Positions 25,663 through 35,482 are shown, numbered from the stretch's first letter. The stretch is 64,000 nucleotides of DNA from Dinoroseobacter shibae DFL 12 = DSM 16493 (GCF_000018145.1 NC_009952.1:2480001-2544000), one strand, 5' to 3'. Numbers and translations: made by a program. The notes: generated by a model from the sequence alone, not told the origin.

Positions 25663-27174
25663 GTGACGGAAGTGGCGAAACTGGCTGGTGCGGTGGCGGC
25701 GCTTCGGCCCGAGGGCGACAGCCCGGGCCTGCCGCAGAACATCGAGGCCGAACAGCAGCTGCTGGGCGCGATCCTGACCAACAATGACGTCTTCGACCGG
25801 GTGTCGATGATCATCCAGCCGGAGCATTTCTTCGACCCGGTCCACCGCCGGATCTACGAGGTTGCCGCGACCCGCATCCAGAAGAACGCGCTGGCCTCCC
25901 CGGTGACACTCAAGGCATTTCTGGAGGACGATCCGGGCCTCGCGGAACTGGGCGGACCGGCTTATCTCGTGCGCCTCGCGGGCGCCGCGATCAGTGCTTT
26001 CGCAGCCAAGGACTACGCCCAGATGATCTACGACCTGGCGATCCGGCGCGAGCTGATCGAGCTGGGCCAGGAAATCGTCAGCAAGGCCGCCCAGGTCGAC
26101 GTGGCCTCCGAGCCGAAAGAACAGATCGTCGAGGCCGAACAAGCCCTCTATGCCCTCGGCGAGCAGGGCAAGAGCGACAGCGGCTTCCAGTCCTTCCTGC
26201 GCGCGGTGACGCAAGCCGTGGACGTGGCCAACGCCGCCTATCAGCGCGACGGCGGGCTCGCCGGGGTCTCCACCGGGCTGATCGACATGGACAAGAAGCT
26301 CGGCGGCCTGCACCGCTCGGACCTTCTGATCCTGGCCGGGCGCCCGTCCATGGGGAAGACCTCCCTGGCCACGAACATGGCCTTCAACATCGCCAAGGCC
26401 TATCGGCGCGGGGTCAAGCCCGACGGCTCCGAGGGGACGGTCAATGGCGGTGTGGTGGGGTTCTACAGCCTGGAGATGAGCGCCGAACAGCTGGCGGCCC
26501 GGATCCTGTCGGAGGCCGCCGAGGTCCCCAGCGAGCAGATCCGCCGGGGCGACATGACCGAGACCGAGTTCCGCCGCTTCGTCGAGGCCGCCAAGTCGCT
26601 GGAAAGCTGCCCGCTCTATATCGACGACACGCCGGCCCTGCCGATCAGCCAGCTCGCCGCCCGCGCGCGGCGGCTGAAACGGACCCACGGGCTCGACGTG
26701 CTGATCGTGGACTATTTGCAGCTGGTGCGCCCGGCCACGGCCAAGGACAGCCGCGTGAACGAGGTTTCCGAGATCACGCAAGGTTTGAAGGCCATCGCAA
26801 AGGAGCTCGACATCCCCGTGGTCGCGCTGTCGCAGCTCAGCCGCCAGGTGGAAAACCGCGAGGACAAGCGCCCGCAACTCTCCGACCTTCGGGAATCAGG
26901 CTCCATCGAGCAGGACGCCGACGTGGTCATGTTCGTCTTCCGCGAGGAATACTACAAGGAACGCGAGAAGCCCGGCGACCACGACCTGGAGGCCATGGCC
27001 AAGTGGCAGGAGGAGATGGAAAAGCTCCACGGCCGCGCCGAAGTGATCATCGGCAAACAGCGCCATGGCCCCATCGGAACCGTCGAGCTGAGCTTCGAGG
27101 GCCAGTTCACGCGCTTCGGCAACCTGGTGAAACGCTGGCAGCAGGACAGCGGCGATGCGGGCGGGTTCGGCTGA
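25663..27174 (+). CDS. dnaB: Replicative DNA helicase DnaB
   Basis: Hexameric helicase that unwinds DNA at the fork. N-terminal domain NIEAEQQLLGAILTNNDVFD; RecA-like core with Walker A AGRPSMGKTSLATN, SLEMSAEQLAARI, Walker B VLIVDYLQLV and the arginine region DLRESGSIEQDADVV. No intein is present. The start is uncertain: TTG 25621, GTG 25654 and GTG 25663 are in frame. I prefer 25663 because AGAGGGG sits about eight bases upstream and the protein then starts MTEVAKLAG. A palindrome pair follows the stop. Confidence 0.94.
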   Translation: MTEVAKLAGAVAALRPEGDSPGLPQNIEAEQQLLGAILTNNDVFDRVSMIIQPEHFFDPVHRRIYEVAATRIQKNALASPVTLKAFLEDDPGLAELGGPAYLVRLAGAAISAFAAKDYAQMIYDLAIRRELIELGQEIVSKAAQVDVASEPKEQIVEAEQALYALGEQGKSDSGFQSFLRAVTQAVDVANAAYQRDGGLAGVSTGLIDMDKKLGGLHRSDLLILAGRPSMGKTSLATNMAFNIAKAYRRGVKPDGSEGTVNGGVVGFYSLEMSAEQLAARILSEAAEVPSEQIRRGDMTETEFRRFVEAAKSLESCPLYIDDTPALPISQLAARARRLKRTHGLDVLIVDYLQLVRPATAKDSRVNEVSEITQGLKAIAKELDIPVVALSQLSRQVENREDKRPQLSDLRESGSIEQDADVVMFVFREEYYKEREKPGDHDLEAMAKWQEEMEKLHGRAEVIIGKQRHGPIGTVELSFEGQFTRFGNLVKRWQQDSGDAGGFG

Positions 27175-27185
27175 GCGACGCGGTA

Positions 27186-27207
27186 CAAGGCCGTTCGAAC
27201 GGCCTTG
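27186..27207. repeat. Paired palindrome, pair 2 left copy
   Basis: Perfect 22-base palindrome (CAAGGCCGTTC and its complement, centre TTCGAA), 11 bases after the dnaB stop. No T-run follows. It differs from its right-hand partner only by one symmetric base pair (CCG/CGG here, CCC/GGG there). Confidence 0.85.
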
Positions 27208-27241
27208 GGGCACGCCGCGCACCGGGTGCGCGCGACGCGCG

Positions 27242-27268
27242 CCTGCCCGCTTGGCCCTGCCCGCTTGG
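27242..27268 (+). repeat. Short tandem repeat CCTGCCCGCTTGG x2
   Basis: Two exact 13-base units at 27242-27254 and 27256-27268, period 14, inside the spacer between the two palindromes of pair 2. The purpose is unknown. Confidence 0.6.
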
Positions 27269-27337
27269 AAATGACGCAAGCGAGACCTCGGGGCGCGTCC
27301 GGACCGCGCCTCCTGCGCAGACTGTGCCGCGAGGCGC

Positions 27338-27359
27338 CAAGGCCCTTCGAAGGGCCTTG
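27338..27359. repeat. Paired palindrome, pair 2 right copy
   Basis: Perfect 22-base palindrome (CAAGGCCCTTC and its complement, centre TTCGAA), 152 bases centre to centre from the left copy and about 100 bases before the next gene. The matched change on both arms compared with the left copy keeps the stem perfect. Confidence 0.85.
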
Positions 27360-27461
27360 CACGGCGCCCAGCCGATCCGCCCCCTGCCGCGCCCGCTGAT
27401 GCGCCTTTAAACTCGGCAGGCCAACGCTACTTCTTCCGGGAACACCGGAGGAGACCTGCGG

Positions 27462-28685
27462 ATGATCAACCAGAACAGCGCCTCCATCGGTCGGTTCGAC
27501 AAGTCGTTCCTTGTTCACATGATCCGCGATTTCTTCGTGATCCTGATCATCGTCACCGTCGCGGAGTTCTCGCTGAAAGCCGCTCTTGTCTATTACAACT
27601 ACGCAACCAACGGGGTCGAAGAGGCCGAGCTCGTGGCCGAGGATCTGGCCGACAATGTCCGCTCCATCATGCAAAACGAAGGCGGGCCGGTCGCCGCGCG
27701 CACCATGTATCCCATCCTGGAGGAAAACTGGTCCGATCTGGGTTATGTCATCGCCATCGAACCCACCCCGGTCACGGTCACCTCGATCGAGGACAGTTTC
27801 GGCTTCACCCCGCGCGGCATCCCCGGGGACAACTGGCCCGAGGGACGCTACCAGAGCTTCGAGATCGATATCGTGGCGGAGGATTTCTGCCTGGCCTGTC
27901 ACACCCAGGCGGTCGTGGGCGACGTGCTCGGCACCGTCGTGGTGCGCAACTATCTCAGCCGAGATTTCGCCATCTGGTTCAAGGACGTACAACTGACTGG
28001 CATCCTGTCAGCGGGCAAGATCGTGCTGCATTCCTTCCTGTTGTTTCTGATCCTGCGCGCCCGGCTGGAGCCACTGATGGAACTGCGCGCCGTTGTCAGC
28101 AACCTGGCGCGCGCCTACGGCACGCTCGATCACCGCGCCGATATCCGCACGTCGGATGAATTCGGGGTTCTGGCGCGCGATCTCAACCTGTTTCTGGACC
28201 GGATCACCGGGATCGTGGGCGAGCTGGATACAGTGCTGCGCAAGGTCGTGACCGCCAATGACGACATCATCGCGGTGCAGGGCGATCTGCGCGCGACCGT
28301 GGACACGGTGGTCTCGGGCATCCGGCAGTTGGAGCGCAACGCGATGCTGAGCGCCAAGCAGGAGCCGCGCCTGTCGAATGCCTGGTTCGACGCGGTGCGC
28401 GGATCGATCGCAACCCTCGATGACGCCCTGGCGGAGGTCGAAAACGCGGCGGCCGCGACCGAGTTGCTGGAAAAGCTCCGTCAGGTGGTTGCCAATGCCG
28501 AAGCCCAGACCAGCGCCAGCGAGACGCTCTACAAGGGGCTCGCCGAGATCGGGGATCAGAGCGAGAACCTCAAGACCTCGACCCTCGAGATGACCCGGCT
28601 GGAAGAGCGGCTGAAATCGATCATCGAAAGCGGCAGCGGGCTGGTGAAAAGGCTCCGCTCCGACGGCAAGAACCCGGCGGAATAG
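27462..28685 (+). CDS. Membrane HAMP protein with periplasmic CxxCH haem site
   Basis: A 407-residue protein. Residues 21-45 form a first membrane helix; residues 50-175 are periplasmic and carry CLACH (Cys143, Cys146, His147), a c-type haem attachment motif of the kind seen in Tll0287-like (DUF3365) sensor domains. A second helix spans about 178-199, followed by a HAMP-like linker (RARLEPLMELRAVVSNLARA, DEFGVLARDLN) and a long coiled coil to the end. There is no kinase, cyclase or methyl-accepting signalling tip. It probably senses redox state or a gas ligand and signals through a partner. GGAGGAG precedes the ATG. It follows dnaB but is separated from it by the palindrome pair. Confidence 0.75.
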   Translation: MINQNSASIGRFDKSFLVHMIRDFFVILIIVTVAEFSLKAALVYYNYATNGVEEAELVAEDLADNVRSIMQNEGGPVAARTMYPILEENWSDLGYVIAIEPTPVTVTSIEDSFGFTPRGIPGDNWPEGRYQSFEIDIVAEDFCLACHTQAVVGDVLGTVVVRNYLSRDFAIWFKDVQLTGILSAGKIVLHSFLLFLILRARLEPLMELRAVVSNLARAYGTLDHRADIRTSDEFGVLARDLNLFLDRITGIVGELDTVLRKVVTANDDIIAVQGDLRATVDTVVSGIRQLERNAMLSAKQEPRLSNAWFDAVRGSIATLDDALAEVENAAAATELLEKLRQVVANAEAQTSASETLYKGLAEIGDQSENLKTSTLEMTRLEERLKSIIESGSGLVKRLRSDGKNPAE

Positions 28686-28781
28686 CGCGCGCGCCGCGAA
28701 CGACCGCGCGCCTGCGATCACAATCGCGCGGCGGGGTGGATTTAGGCTCCCCTCAAGTCGGCGATGCCGTAGGATTTCTCC

Positions 28782-29588
28782 ATGGCTTGGATTCTGGCTT
28801 TCGTCTTTGCGGCGCTTCTTGCCGGTCCCTCGGGGGCCGAGGACGTCGAGGTGGACGTCGAGTTGCTGCTTGCGGTGGACGTGTCGCGTTCCATGACCCC
28901 GGCGGAACTGGAAATCCAGCGCCGCGGCTACGCCGAGGCCCTGCGCTCGGATGAAGTCATCTCGGCCTTGCAAGGCGGGCTGCTGGGCCGGGTGGCGCTG
29001 TCCTACGTGGAATGGGCCGGGGCGGGCGCGCAACGGATCGTGGTGGACTGGACCCTGATCGAGGACCGGGCCGGGGCCGAAGCCTTCGCCGCGAAGCTCG
29101 ACACGCAGTTCAACCCGGCCCTGCGCCGCACGTCGATCACCGGCGCGATCGCCTTCGGGCGCGAGAGCCTGAATGGCAACGCCTTTGCAGGGTTGAGACG
29201 GGTCATCGACATCTCCGGGGATGGCCCGAACAACCAGGGCGGTCTCGTCACCCTTGCACGCGACCGGGCCGTGGCGGAGGGGATCGTGATCAACGGGCTG
29301 CCCCTGATGACGGTGGAGGTCCCCCGCTCCCGCTGGCATCTCGACGATCTCGATATCTATTACCGGACCTGCGTGATCGGTGGGCCGGGCAGTTTCGTGA
29401 TCCCGGTCACCAGCTGGGCCGATTTCGCCCAAGCCGTGCGCCGCAAGCTGGTGCTGGAACTGGTCGGCACGTCGCCCGCGCCGACGCCACGCCCGGTACA
29501 ATACCGCCCCGGCCCGAACGATGCCCGCGACTGCCAGATCGGAGAAAAGATATGGGAGCGTAATCGTGGCATCTGGGGCACGCCCTGA
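28782..29588 (+). CDS. Secreted DUF1194 (von Willebrand A) protein
   Basis: A 268-residue exported protein. Signal peptide MAWILAFVFAALLAGPSGAE; mature protein starts near residue 20. The vWA metal site reads LLLAVDVSRSMTPAELEIQ and VIDISGDGPNNQGG, the pattern of DUF1194. Function of the family is unknown. It follows the haem-site membrane protein by about 96 bases in the same direction and ends 24 bases before a convergent hypothetical gene. Confidence 0.87.
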   Translation: MAWILAFVFAALLAGPSGAEDVEVDVELLLAVDVSRSMTPAELEIQRRGYAEALRSDEVISALQGGLLGRVALSYVEWAGAGAQRIVVDWTLIEDRAGAEAFAAKLDTQFNPALRRTSITGAIAFGRESLNGNAFAGLRRVIDISGDGPNNQGGLVTLARDRAVAEGIVINGLPLMTVEVPRSRWHLDDLDIYYRTCVIGGPGSFVIPVTSWADFAQAVRRKLVLELVGTSPAPTPRPVQYRPGPNDARDCQIGEKIWERNRGIWGTP

Positions 29589-29612
29589 GGCGGCGACGCA
29601 TCCGGGGCCTCC

Positions 29613-30089
29613 TCAGCTGTCGATCACATCGCCGATCACGTCGCTGGCGATATCCCCGATTTCCCGAAGTGTCGTCCCTGCCCCCGTGGCGTCCAAGGCA
29701 CTGTCGATGATCGTGTCGGCGATGTTTCCCACCGACCTGCCAAACAGCGGATTGAAAACGAAATTGCCACCCTGATAAAGCCTTGCTTCCCGGTGGTTCA
29801 AAGCGGCGATCTTGAACCTCAGGTGACGCCCGAGCAGCCCGTGCTGCAGCAGCTTGCCGTCGTCAGAGGTTTTGTCGATGGCCTCGATCAACGCCTCCAG
29901 ATCATCCTCTATCTGTTTCCATCCCGCTGGCCCGAGCACCTCTCCGAGGTCGTCGGAAATAACCGGCATCCGGTAGGTGCTTGAGGCGCGGAACCCCAGA
30001 ATGATGCCGAGGTGATCGCCGTAGGCGCGCACAAACGCCTTCAACAATGTGCGATCATCGTCAAAGGCGCCCTCTTGCGGAAAATGCAC
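29613..30089 (-). CDS. Hypothetical protein
   Basis: A 158-residue soluble protein with a GTG start at 30089 supported by a strong GGAGGGAGAGACA ribosome site. The sequence (VHFPQEGAFDDDRTLLK, then RASSTYRMPVISDDLGEVLG and a Gly/Ala/Ile-rich end) has no family I recognise. Codon use is less GC-rich than neighbours, hinting at a recent arrival. It follows phoX on the same strand by 128 bases, but a shared role is not evident. Confidence 0.6.
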   Translation of the reverse strand: MHFPQEGAFDDDRTLLKAFVRAYGDHLGIILGFRASSTYRMPVISDDLGEVLGPAGWKQIEDDLEALIEAIDKTSDDGKLLQHGLLGRHLRFKIAALNHREARLYQGGNFVFNPLFGRSVGNIADTIIDSALDATGAGTTLREIGDIASDVIGDVIDS

Positions 30090-30217
30090 TGTCTCTCTCC
30101 CTCCAACGGCGTTGCGAGATCCCGGGGCCGACCAAGGCGCCGGGCGGGTTCATCGCGTCATGCACCGGGCGAACCGGCCCCGCGCCGGGGGCCGGCCGCA
30201 GTCAAAACGGTGACGGC

Positions 30218-32242
30218 TCAGACCGCGATCTTGCCGCCGCCCTGTTTCGTTACCACGACCACCGAGGGGCGTGGCGGCATGTTGGGGTCGAAATCGGGCC
30301 AGCGGGTGGCCGGATCCTCGAAGGTGCTGTCGCGTTCGAAGCCCGGGTAATCCTTGGTCCCGTCCGTGCCCGGATGTTGCACCGCCAGAAACAGCGTTTC
30401 ATCGTTGTCGGCAAAATACGGCCCGCACAACTCGCCCCCCACCGGACAGCGGAAGAACAGCTTTGCATGCCCGCGCAAATCCCCCTCGGTTTCCAGCGAA
30501 TAGAGCCCGTCGGACTTGCCCGTCCGGCCCCAGCCCGACCCCTGATCCGTCGAGACCCAGAGCCGCCCCGCATCGTCGATGGCGCAGTTGTCCGGCGACG
30601 AAAACCAGCCCGCCTCGGACGTCTCGGGGTTCCAGCGCGCGCCCACCTCGGCAATGGCGGGATCGCCGCAGAGCACGAGGATCTCCCAGGTTCCCTTGGG
30701 CGAGGAATGGTTGCCGCCGTCCTCGCGGATCTCGATGATGTGGCCAAAATTGCTTTCCGGGCGCGGATTGGCGGCATTCACCTGCTCGGGCGTGCGTCGG
30801 TTGTTGTTGGTCAGCATGACATAGGCGGTGCCGTTCGGGCCCGGTTGCGCATCCTCCGGGCGGTCCATCGGAGTGGCGCCCAGCGCATCCGCGGCCAGAC
30901 GTGTGTCGATGGCGATATCGGCCTGGGACTCGAACCCGTTCTCCGCGGTCAGCGGCCCTTCCCCATGCACCAGCGGCAGCCAGTCGATCACGCCATCCGG
31001 GTTGAACCGCGCGACGTAGAGCGTGCCTTCGGACAACAGCTCCGATCCGAAACGGCTGTTTTCTTCGGTTACCGGATCGGCAGAGACCCATTTGTAGAGA
31101 TAGTCGAACCGGTTGTCGTCGCCGGAATAGATCACCAGCCGCCCGTCGGAGGCAATGGTGGTCTCGGCCCCCTCATGGCGGAACCGGCCCAGCGCCGTGT
31201 GCTTGATCGGCATCGCGTCGGGGTTCATCGGATCCACTTCAACGATGTAGCCGAAGCGGTTGGATTCGTTGGGTTCCTTGTCGATGTTGAACCGGTCGTG
31301 GAACTTGCCCCAGGCATACCATCGCCCCGGCACGCCGTAGCGGATCATGCTGTCGGCTTCGGGCTGGGCCGACACGTCCGGGCGGCCTTCGGCATCCAGC
31401 GTGTCGGACCAGAAATAGCCGTGGAAATTCTCTTCGGCCATCAGGTAGGTGCCCCAGGGGGTCATCCCTCCGGCGCAGTTGTTGATCGTGCCGAGCACGG
31501 TCATGCCCGCCGGATCGGCGGAAGTGCGCATCCGCGGATGCCCGGCTGCGGGCCCATCGATGGTCATCGGCGTGTTGGCGGTGACGCGCCGGTTCGCCGG
31601 GTTGTCGCGGTTCACCGACCACTTGCCATCGGCGCCCTTGACCACCTCGAAGACCGAGCCACCATGGGCGGCCATCTCGATATCCACCAGCTCCTTGGTC
31701 ATGCCTTCGAACCCCGTGCGGTCCTGGCGCCCGAGGCCGGGGAACATCACCTCTTCGTTGGTATATTCGTGGTTCACGCAGAGCATGCCGCGGCCCGGTT
31801 CGATCTCGGCAAAGCCGACATAGTCGTTGTTGTAGCCGAACTGTTTCGACTGCGCCTCGGGCGTCTGGTTCATGACGTCGAACTCCGGCGCATCGGCCGT
31901 GATCGGGTCTCCCCAGCGCACCAAGACATCGGCGTTATAGCCATCGGCGATATGATGGCGTTCGTCATTGCCCCAGGCCAGCTCGTCGAAGACATAGCGG
32001 CTGTCGGCGGCGGTCATGGCCGCGGCCCTCTTCGGCGCCACCAGGGCAGAGCTTCCGAACAGCGCCGTGGTCGCCGACACGCCCAGCATGCCGCGCAGAA
32101 CCTCGCGCCGCCCGTAGCGTTCGTTGATCACGTCGCCGATCGTGTTGCCGAGGTTCGGGTTCGTCGGAATATCATCATACGCTTCAAAGGCTTCCGCCTT
32201 GTTGCCGTATTCGGGATCGTGGATGATTTCGTCGCGTGCCAT
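30218..32242 (-). CDS. phoX: PhoX-family alkaline phosphatase
   Basis: A 674-residue exported phosphatase that releases phosphate from organic esters. The Tat signal lies unusually deep, at about residue 45 (YGRREVLRGMLGVSATTALF), as in other PhoX proteins. The DUF839 body contains CVNHEYTNEEVMFPGL, INNCAGGMTPWGTYLMAEEN, YSGDDNRFDYLYKW and DNCAIDDAGRLWVSTD, blocks that carry the Ca/Fe ligands of the family. GGGAGAC precedes the ATG. Control by phosphate is expected; a weak Pho-box-like pattern (TTGTCAAGAGT then TCGTTACATTT) occurs on this strand near 32320-32345. Confidence 0.92.
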   Translation of the reverse strand: MARDEIIHDPEYGNKAEAFEAYDDIPTNPNLGNTIGDVINERYGRREVLRGMLGVSATTALFGSSALVAPKRAAAMTAADSRYVFDELAWGNDERHHIADGYNADVLVRWGDPITADAPEFDVMNQTPEAQSKQFGYNNDYVGFAEIEPGRGMLCVNHEYTNEEVMFPGLGRQDRTGFEGMTKELVDIEMAAHGGSVFEVVKGADGKWSVNRDNPANRRVTANTPMTIDGPAAGHPRMRTSADPAGMTVLGTINNCAGGMTPWGTYLMAEENFHGYFWSDTLDAEGRPDVSAQPEADSMIRYGVPGRWYAWGKFHDRFNIDKEPNESNRFGYIVEVDPMNPDAMPIKHTALGRFRHEGAETTIASDGRLVIYSGDDNRFDYLYKWVSADPVTEENSRFGSELLSEGTLYVARFNPDGVIDWLPLVHGEGPLTAENGFESQADIAIDTRLAADALGATPMDRPEDAQPGPNGTAYVMLTNNNRRTPEQVNAANPRPESNFGHIIEIREDGGNHSSPKGTWEILVLCGDPAIAEVGARWNPETSEAGWFSSPDNCAIDDAGRLWVSTDQGSGWGRTGKSDGLYSLETEGDLRGHAKLFFRCPVGGELCGPYFADNDETLFLAVQHPGTDGTKDYPGFERDSTFEDPATRWPDFDPNMPPRPSVVVVTKQGGGKIAV

Positions 32243-32524
32243 TTGTGTCTCCCTGACTGTTGATTGGCTGGGTTACGCATACCGGACCGGGCATCTGCGC
32301 GCCCGTGGCCGGTCATGGTCTTGAAATGTAACGAACTCTTGACAATACCGCTAAACCTTAGCGAACTTTGCGCCTTTTCGAAACAGATTCTGGAGCGGCC
32401 TCGAAGCACCAGGCCGCCGTCCCCCCGCGACAGCCGCCTGTGCTGCCGTGCTCCAGGTGGGCCGCGCGCCGCTCAGACCGCCATCCCCCCTTGACGCCGG
32501 ACACGGGCCTGTCAAAACCGCCCC
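32243..32524. promoter_or_regulatory. Divergent promoter region phoX/alr
   Basis: 282 bases between divergent genes. On the minus strand near 32320-32345 two 11-base half-sites, TTGTCAAGAGT and TCGTTACATTT, faintly resemble a Pho box. A TTGACA hexamer on the plus strand at about 32338 could belong to an alr promoter, but I see no good -10 partner. No ORF of interest. Confidence 0.35.
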
Positions 32525-33574
32525 ATGGCCACCGCAACCCTCTCCATCGACCTCGACGCAATTGCCGCGAACTGGCGCGCACTGGATCGTGCATCCAACC
32601 GTCGGGTGGCGACCGGCGCCGTGGTCAAGGCCGATGGCTACGGGCTCGATGCGGGGCGCGTCGCGCGCACCCTCGCCCAGGCCGGGGCACGCCAGTTCTT
32701 CGTGGCCGTCGCCGAGGAAGGTGTCACGCTCCGCAAGGCTCTCGGGCCGGGCCCGGCGATCAACGTCTTCTCGGGGCATATGGAGGGCGACACCCAGGCC
32801 ATCGCTGGCGCACGGCTGACCCCGATGATCAACTCCGCCGAGCAACTCGCCCGGCATTTCGAGGCCCTGCCACGCCATCCCTTCGGCATCCAACTCGACA
32901 CGGGCATGAACCGGCTGGGGATGGAGGCGGACGAATGGGCCGCGGTGGCGGAATTCGCGCTGGGGCAAGGGCCGAAGCTGGTGATGTCCCATCTGGCCTG
33001 CGCCGATGAGCCCGGGCATGCCGCGAACGCCGCACAGCTGGCCGAGTTTCACCGCCTCACGGACGGGATCACCGTGCCGCGCAGCCTGTCGGCCACGGGC
33101 GGCATCCTTCTGGGCGAGGCGTATCATTTCGACATGACCCGGCCCGGCATCGGGCTCTATGGCGGCGCCCCCTTCGGCGCGGCCGAGCCGGTGGTGCGCC
33201 TGTCGATCCCGGTGGTGCAGGTCCGCGCGGTCACCGCGGGCGAAAGCGTGGGCTACGGGTGTTCCTGGGTGGCGCAATCGGACGGGGCCATCGCGACGCT
33301 CTCGGCGGGCTATGCCGACGGGTTGATCCGGGCAATGAGCAACCGCGCCATGCTCTATGCGGGCGACGTGGCTTGCCCGCTGGCCGGGCGCGTGTCCATG
33401 GACCTGCTCACCGTGGATGTCAGCCATCTCGACGAGGTGCCGGAGGCGCTCGATCTGCTGTGTCCCGCGCAAGGCGTGGACCGTCTGGCCGAGGCCGCCG
33501 GCACGATCGGCTATGAAATCCTCACTTCGCTGGGGCCCCGCTACGCCCGGCACTATGCGGGCGGCGTCGCATGA
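32525..33574 (+). CDS. alr: Alanine racemase
   Basis: PLP enzyme that makes D-alanine for peptidoglycan. The PLP lysine is in [18 protein letters not shown] near residue 36; [28 protein letters not shown] and [11 protein letters not shown] follow, with VSMDLLTVD near the C-terminus. It is 349 residues, normal. Its stop overlaps the mlaE start by four bases, placing it at the head of a three-gene operon. Confidence 0.95.
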   Translation: MATATLSIDLDAIAANWRALDRASNRRVATGAVVKADGYGLDAGRVARTLAQAGARQFFVAVAEEGVTLRKALGPGPAINVFSGHMEGDTQAIAGARLTPMINSAEQLARHFEALPRHPFGIQLDTGMNRLGMEADEWAAVAEFALGQGPKLVMSHLACADEPGHAANAAQLAEFHRLTDGITVPRSLSATGGILLGEAYHFDMTRPGIGLYGGAPFGAAEPVVRLSIPVVQVRAVTAGESVGYGCSWVAQSDGAIATLSAGYADGLIRAMSNRAMLYAGDVACPLAGRVSMDLLTVDVSHLDEVPEALDLLCPAQGVDRLAEAAGTIGYEILTSLGPRYARHYAGGVA

Positions 33575-34347
33575 TCCGCCTGATCGCCGCCATCGGGGCG
33601 AGCGTGCTGGGCATCCTGGGGGCCGCGGGCCGGTTCGCCATCTTCGTCGGCGCCGCCTTCAGCCACATGGTGCGCCCGCCCTTCTACTGGCGGGAATTCG
33701 GCCAGGCCCTGCTGAATATCGGCTATTTCAGCCTGCCGGTGGTGGGCCTGACAGCGTTCTTCACCGGCGGCGCGCTCGCGCTGCAGATCTACGCGGGTGG
33801 CGCGCGCTTCTCGGCCGAGGCCGTGGTGCCGCAGATCGTCGCCATCGGCATGGTGCGGGAACTGGGCCCGGTGCTGGGCGGTCTGATGATCGCGGCGCGC
33901 GTGACCTCGTCGATCGCCGCCGAGATCGCCACCATGAAAGTGACCGAGCAGATCGATGCCCTGGTCACCCTGTCCACCCACCCGATGAAATACCTCACCG
34001 CCCCCAGGGTGCTGGCCGCGATCCTCGTGGTGCCACTGCTGGTGGCGGTGGGCGACACGATCGGGATCATGGGGGGCTACCTGGTCTCGACCTCCCGGCT
34101 GGGCTTCAACCCGGCGACCTACCTGCAGAACACGGTGGATTTCCTCGAACTGCACGACATCGTCTCGTCGCTAGCGAAGGGGGCCGTATTCGGCGCCATC
34201 GCCGCCCTGATGGGCTGCTATTCGGGCATGAATTCGGGGCGGGGTGCGCAGGGCGTGGGCGCGGCCACCAAATCCTCCGTCGTCGCGGCGGCCGTGCTGA
34301 TCCTCGCGGCCAACTACATGCTGACCGAACTGTTTTTCTCCGGATGA
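33571..34347 (+). CDS. mlaE: MlaE-family ABC transporter permease
   Basis: A 258-residue inner-membrane permease of the MlaE type, which moves phospholipids between the outer and inner membranes. [41 protein letters not shown] and [16 protein letters not shown] are the family signature, with five to six membrane helices. Overlaps both alr and mlaF (ATGA at both junctions), so three proteins are made in coupled fashion. MlaD, MlaB and MlaC genes are absent from the window and must lie elsewhere, if present. Confidence 0.92.
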   Translation: MIRLIAAIGASVLGILGAAGRFAIFVGAAFSHMVRPPFYWREFGQALLNIGYFSLPVVGLTAFFTGGALALQIYAGGARFSAEAVVPQIVAIGMVRELGPVLGGLMIAARVTSSIAAEIATMKVTEQIDALVTLSTHPMKYLTAPRVLAAILVVPLLVAVGDTIGIMGGYLVSTSRLGFNPATYLQNTVDFLELHDIVSSLAKGAVFGAIAALMGCYSGMNSGRGAQGVGAATKSSVVAAAVLILAANYMLTELFFSG

Positions 34348-35117
34348 CCGACACCACCAGCCCCCCTCCGATGATCGAGTTGCGCGGCGTCTCCAAGGCG
34401 TTCGGGCCCAAGGAGGTTCTGCGCGGCGTGGATCTCGTGATCCCCAAGGGCGAGAGCATGGTGATCATCGGCGGCTCGGGCACGGGCAAATCGGTGATGC
34501 TCAAGAGCGTGCTGGGCCTGATCTCGCCCGATGCGGGGCAAATCCTGGTGGACGGCAAGGATGTCGAGAAGGTGGAGCGCGATGCCTTCCTCGCCCGCTT
34601 CGGGATGCTGTTCCAGGGCGGTGCGCTCTTCGACAGCCTGCCGGTCTGGCAGAATGTCTCGTTCCGCCTGCTGCGCGGGGCGCTGAAACGCCCGCGCGCC
34701 GAGGCCCGCGACATCGCCATCGAGAAGCTGCGCCGCGTGGGCCTGACCCCGGACGTGGCCGACCAATTCCCGGCCGAGCTGTCGGGCGGCATGCAGAAAC
34801 GCGTGGGCCTCGCCCGCGCCATCGCCGCCGAGCCCGAGATCATCTTCTTCGACGAGCCCACGACCGGGCTCGACCCGATCATGTCGGGCGTGATCAACGA
34901 CCTGATCCGCGAGATCGTGGTCGAGATGGGCGCCACCGCCATGACCATCACCCATGACATGACCAGCGTGCGCGCCATCGCCGACGACGTGGCCATGCTG
35001 CACGGGGGCAAGATCCGCTGGACCGGCCCGGTCTCGGACATGGATCACAGCGGCGATCCCTACCTCACCCAATTCATCAGCGGCTCCGCCGATGGCCCCA
35101 TAGAAGCGGTGCGATAG
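34344..35117 (+). CDS. mlaF: MlaF-family ABC transporter ATPase
   Basis: A 257-residue ABC ATPase. Walker A GGSGTGKSVMLKSVLGL near residue 44, Q-loop MLFQGGALFDSL, signature AELSGGMQKRVGLARAIA near residue 148, Walker B IIFFDEPTTGLDPIM near residue 170 and H-loop TITHDMTSVRAIA. Starts at 34344 inside the mlaE stop. It powers the MlaE permease. A tRNA gene follows on the other strand about 90 bases later. Confidence 0.93.
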   Translation: MTDTTSPPPMIELRGVSKAFGPKEVLRGVDLVIPKGESMVIIGGSGTGKSVMLKSVLGLISPDAGQILVDGKDVEKVERDAFLARFGMLFQGGALFDSLPVWQNVSFRLLRGALKRPRAEARDIAIEKLRRVGLTPDVADQFPAELSGGMQKRVGLARAIAAEPEIIFFDEPTTGLDPIMSGVINDLIREIVVEMGATAMTITHDMTSVRAIADDVAMLHGGKIRWTGPVSDMDHSGDPYLTQFISGSADGPIEAVR

Positions 35118-35205
35118 GGCGTCGGCGGGTGCCCGTGCCACGGCAAGTCCGGCCAAAGCCGCAAAACGCACAAGGGTAGGGAAAGTCATTCATCCGGGGG
35201 GAAAA

Positions 35206-35292
35206 TGGTGCGGTCGAGAAGACTCGAACTTCCACGGGTGTTACCCCACAGCGACCTCAACGCTGCGCGTCTACCAATTCCGCCACGACCGC
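35206..35292 (-). tRNA. tRNA-Leu (anticodon GAG)
   Basis: An 87-base class II tRNA read on the minus strand: acceptor stem GCGGTCG/CGACCGC, D-arm GGTAGACGCG region, anticodon stem CAGCG/CGCTG with loop TTGAGGT (anticodon GAG, reads CUC/CUU), a long variable arm (TGGGGTAACACCCG) and T-loop GTTCGAGTC. The 3' CCA is encoded at 35208-35206. Confidence 0.95.
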
Positions 35293-35482
35293 ACGCCTTG
35301 GAGAATGGCGGGGGTTTAGCGGGCCTTGGCCGCAATGCCAAGAGGGAATTGTGCCTCCCGCACGCGATTTTCCACCCGGCCGTCCGCGCGCATTTGCGGC
35401 ATTCACAACCGCTCGCAAGGGGGCGTCCCTTGCAGCAGGCGGCGGTTTCGGGCATCCCCTCATGGACCGCACGGAGGGGCCG

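Noticed and set aside
32320-32345. Pho box controlling phoX
   Set aside because: The two half-sites match the TGTCA-type consensus only partly; kept as a remark, not as a supported site.
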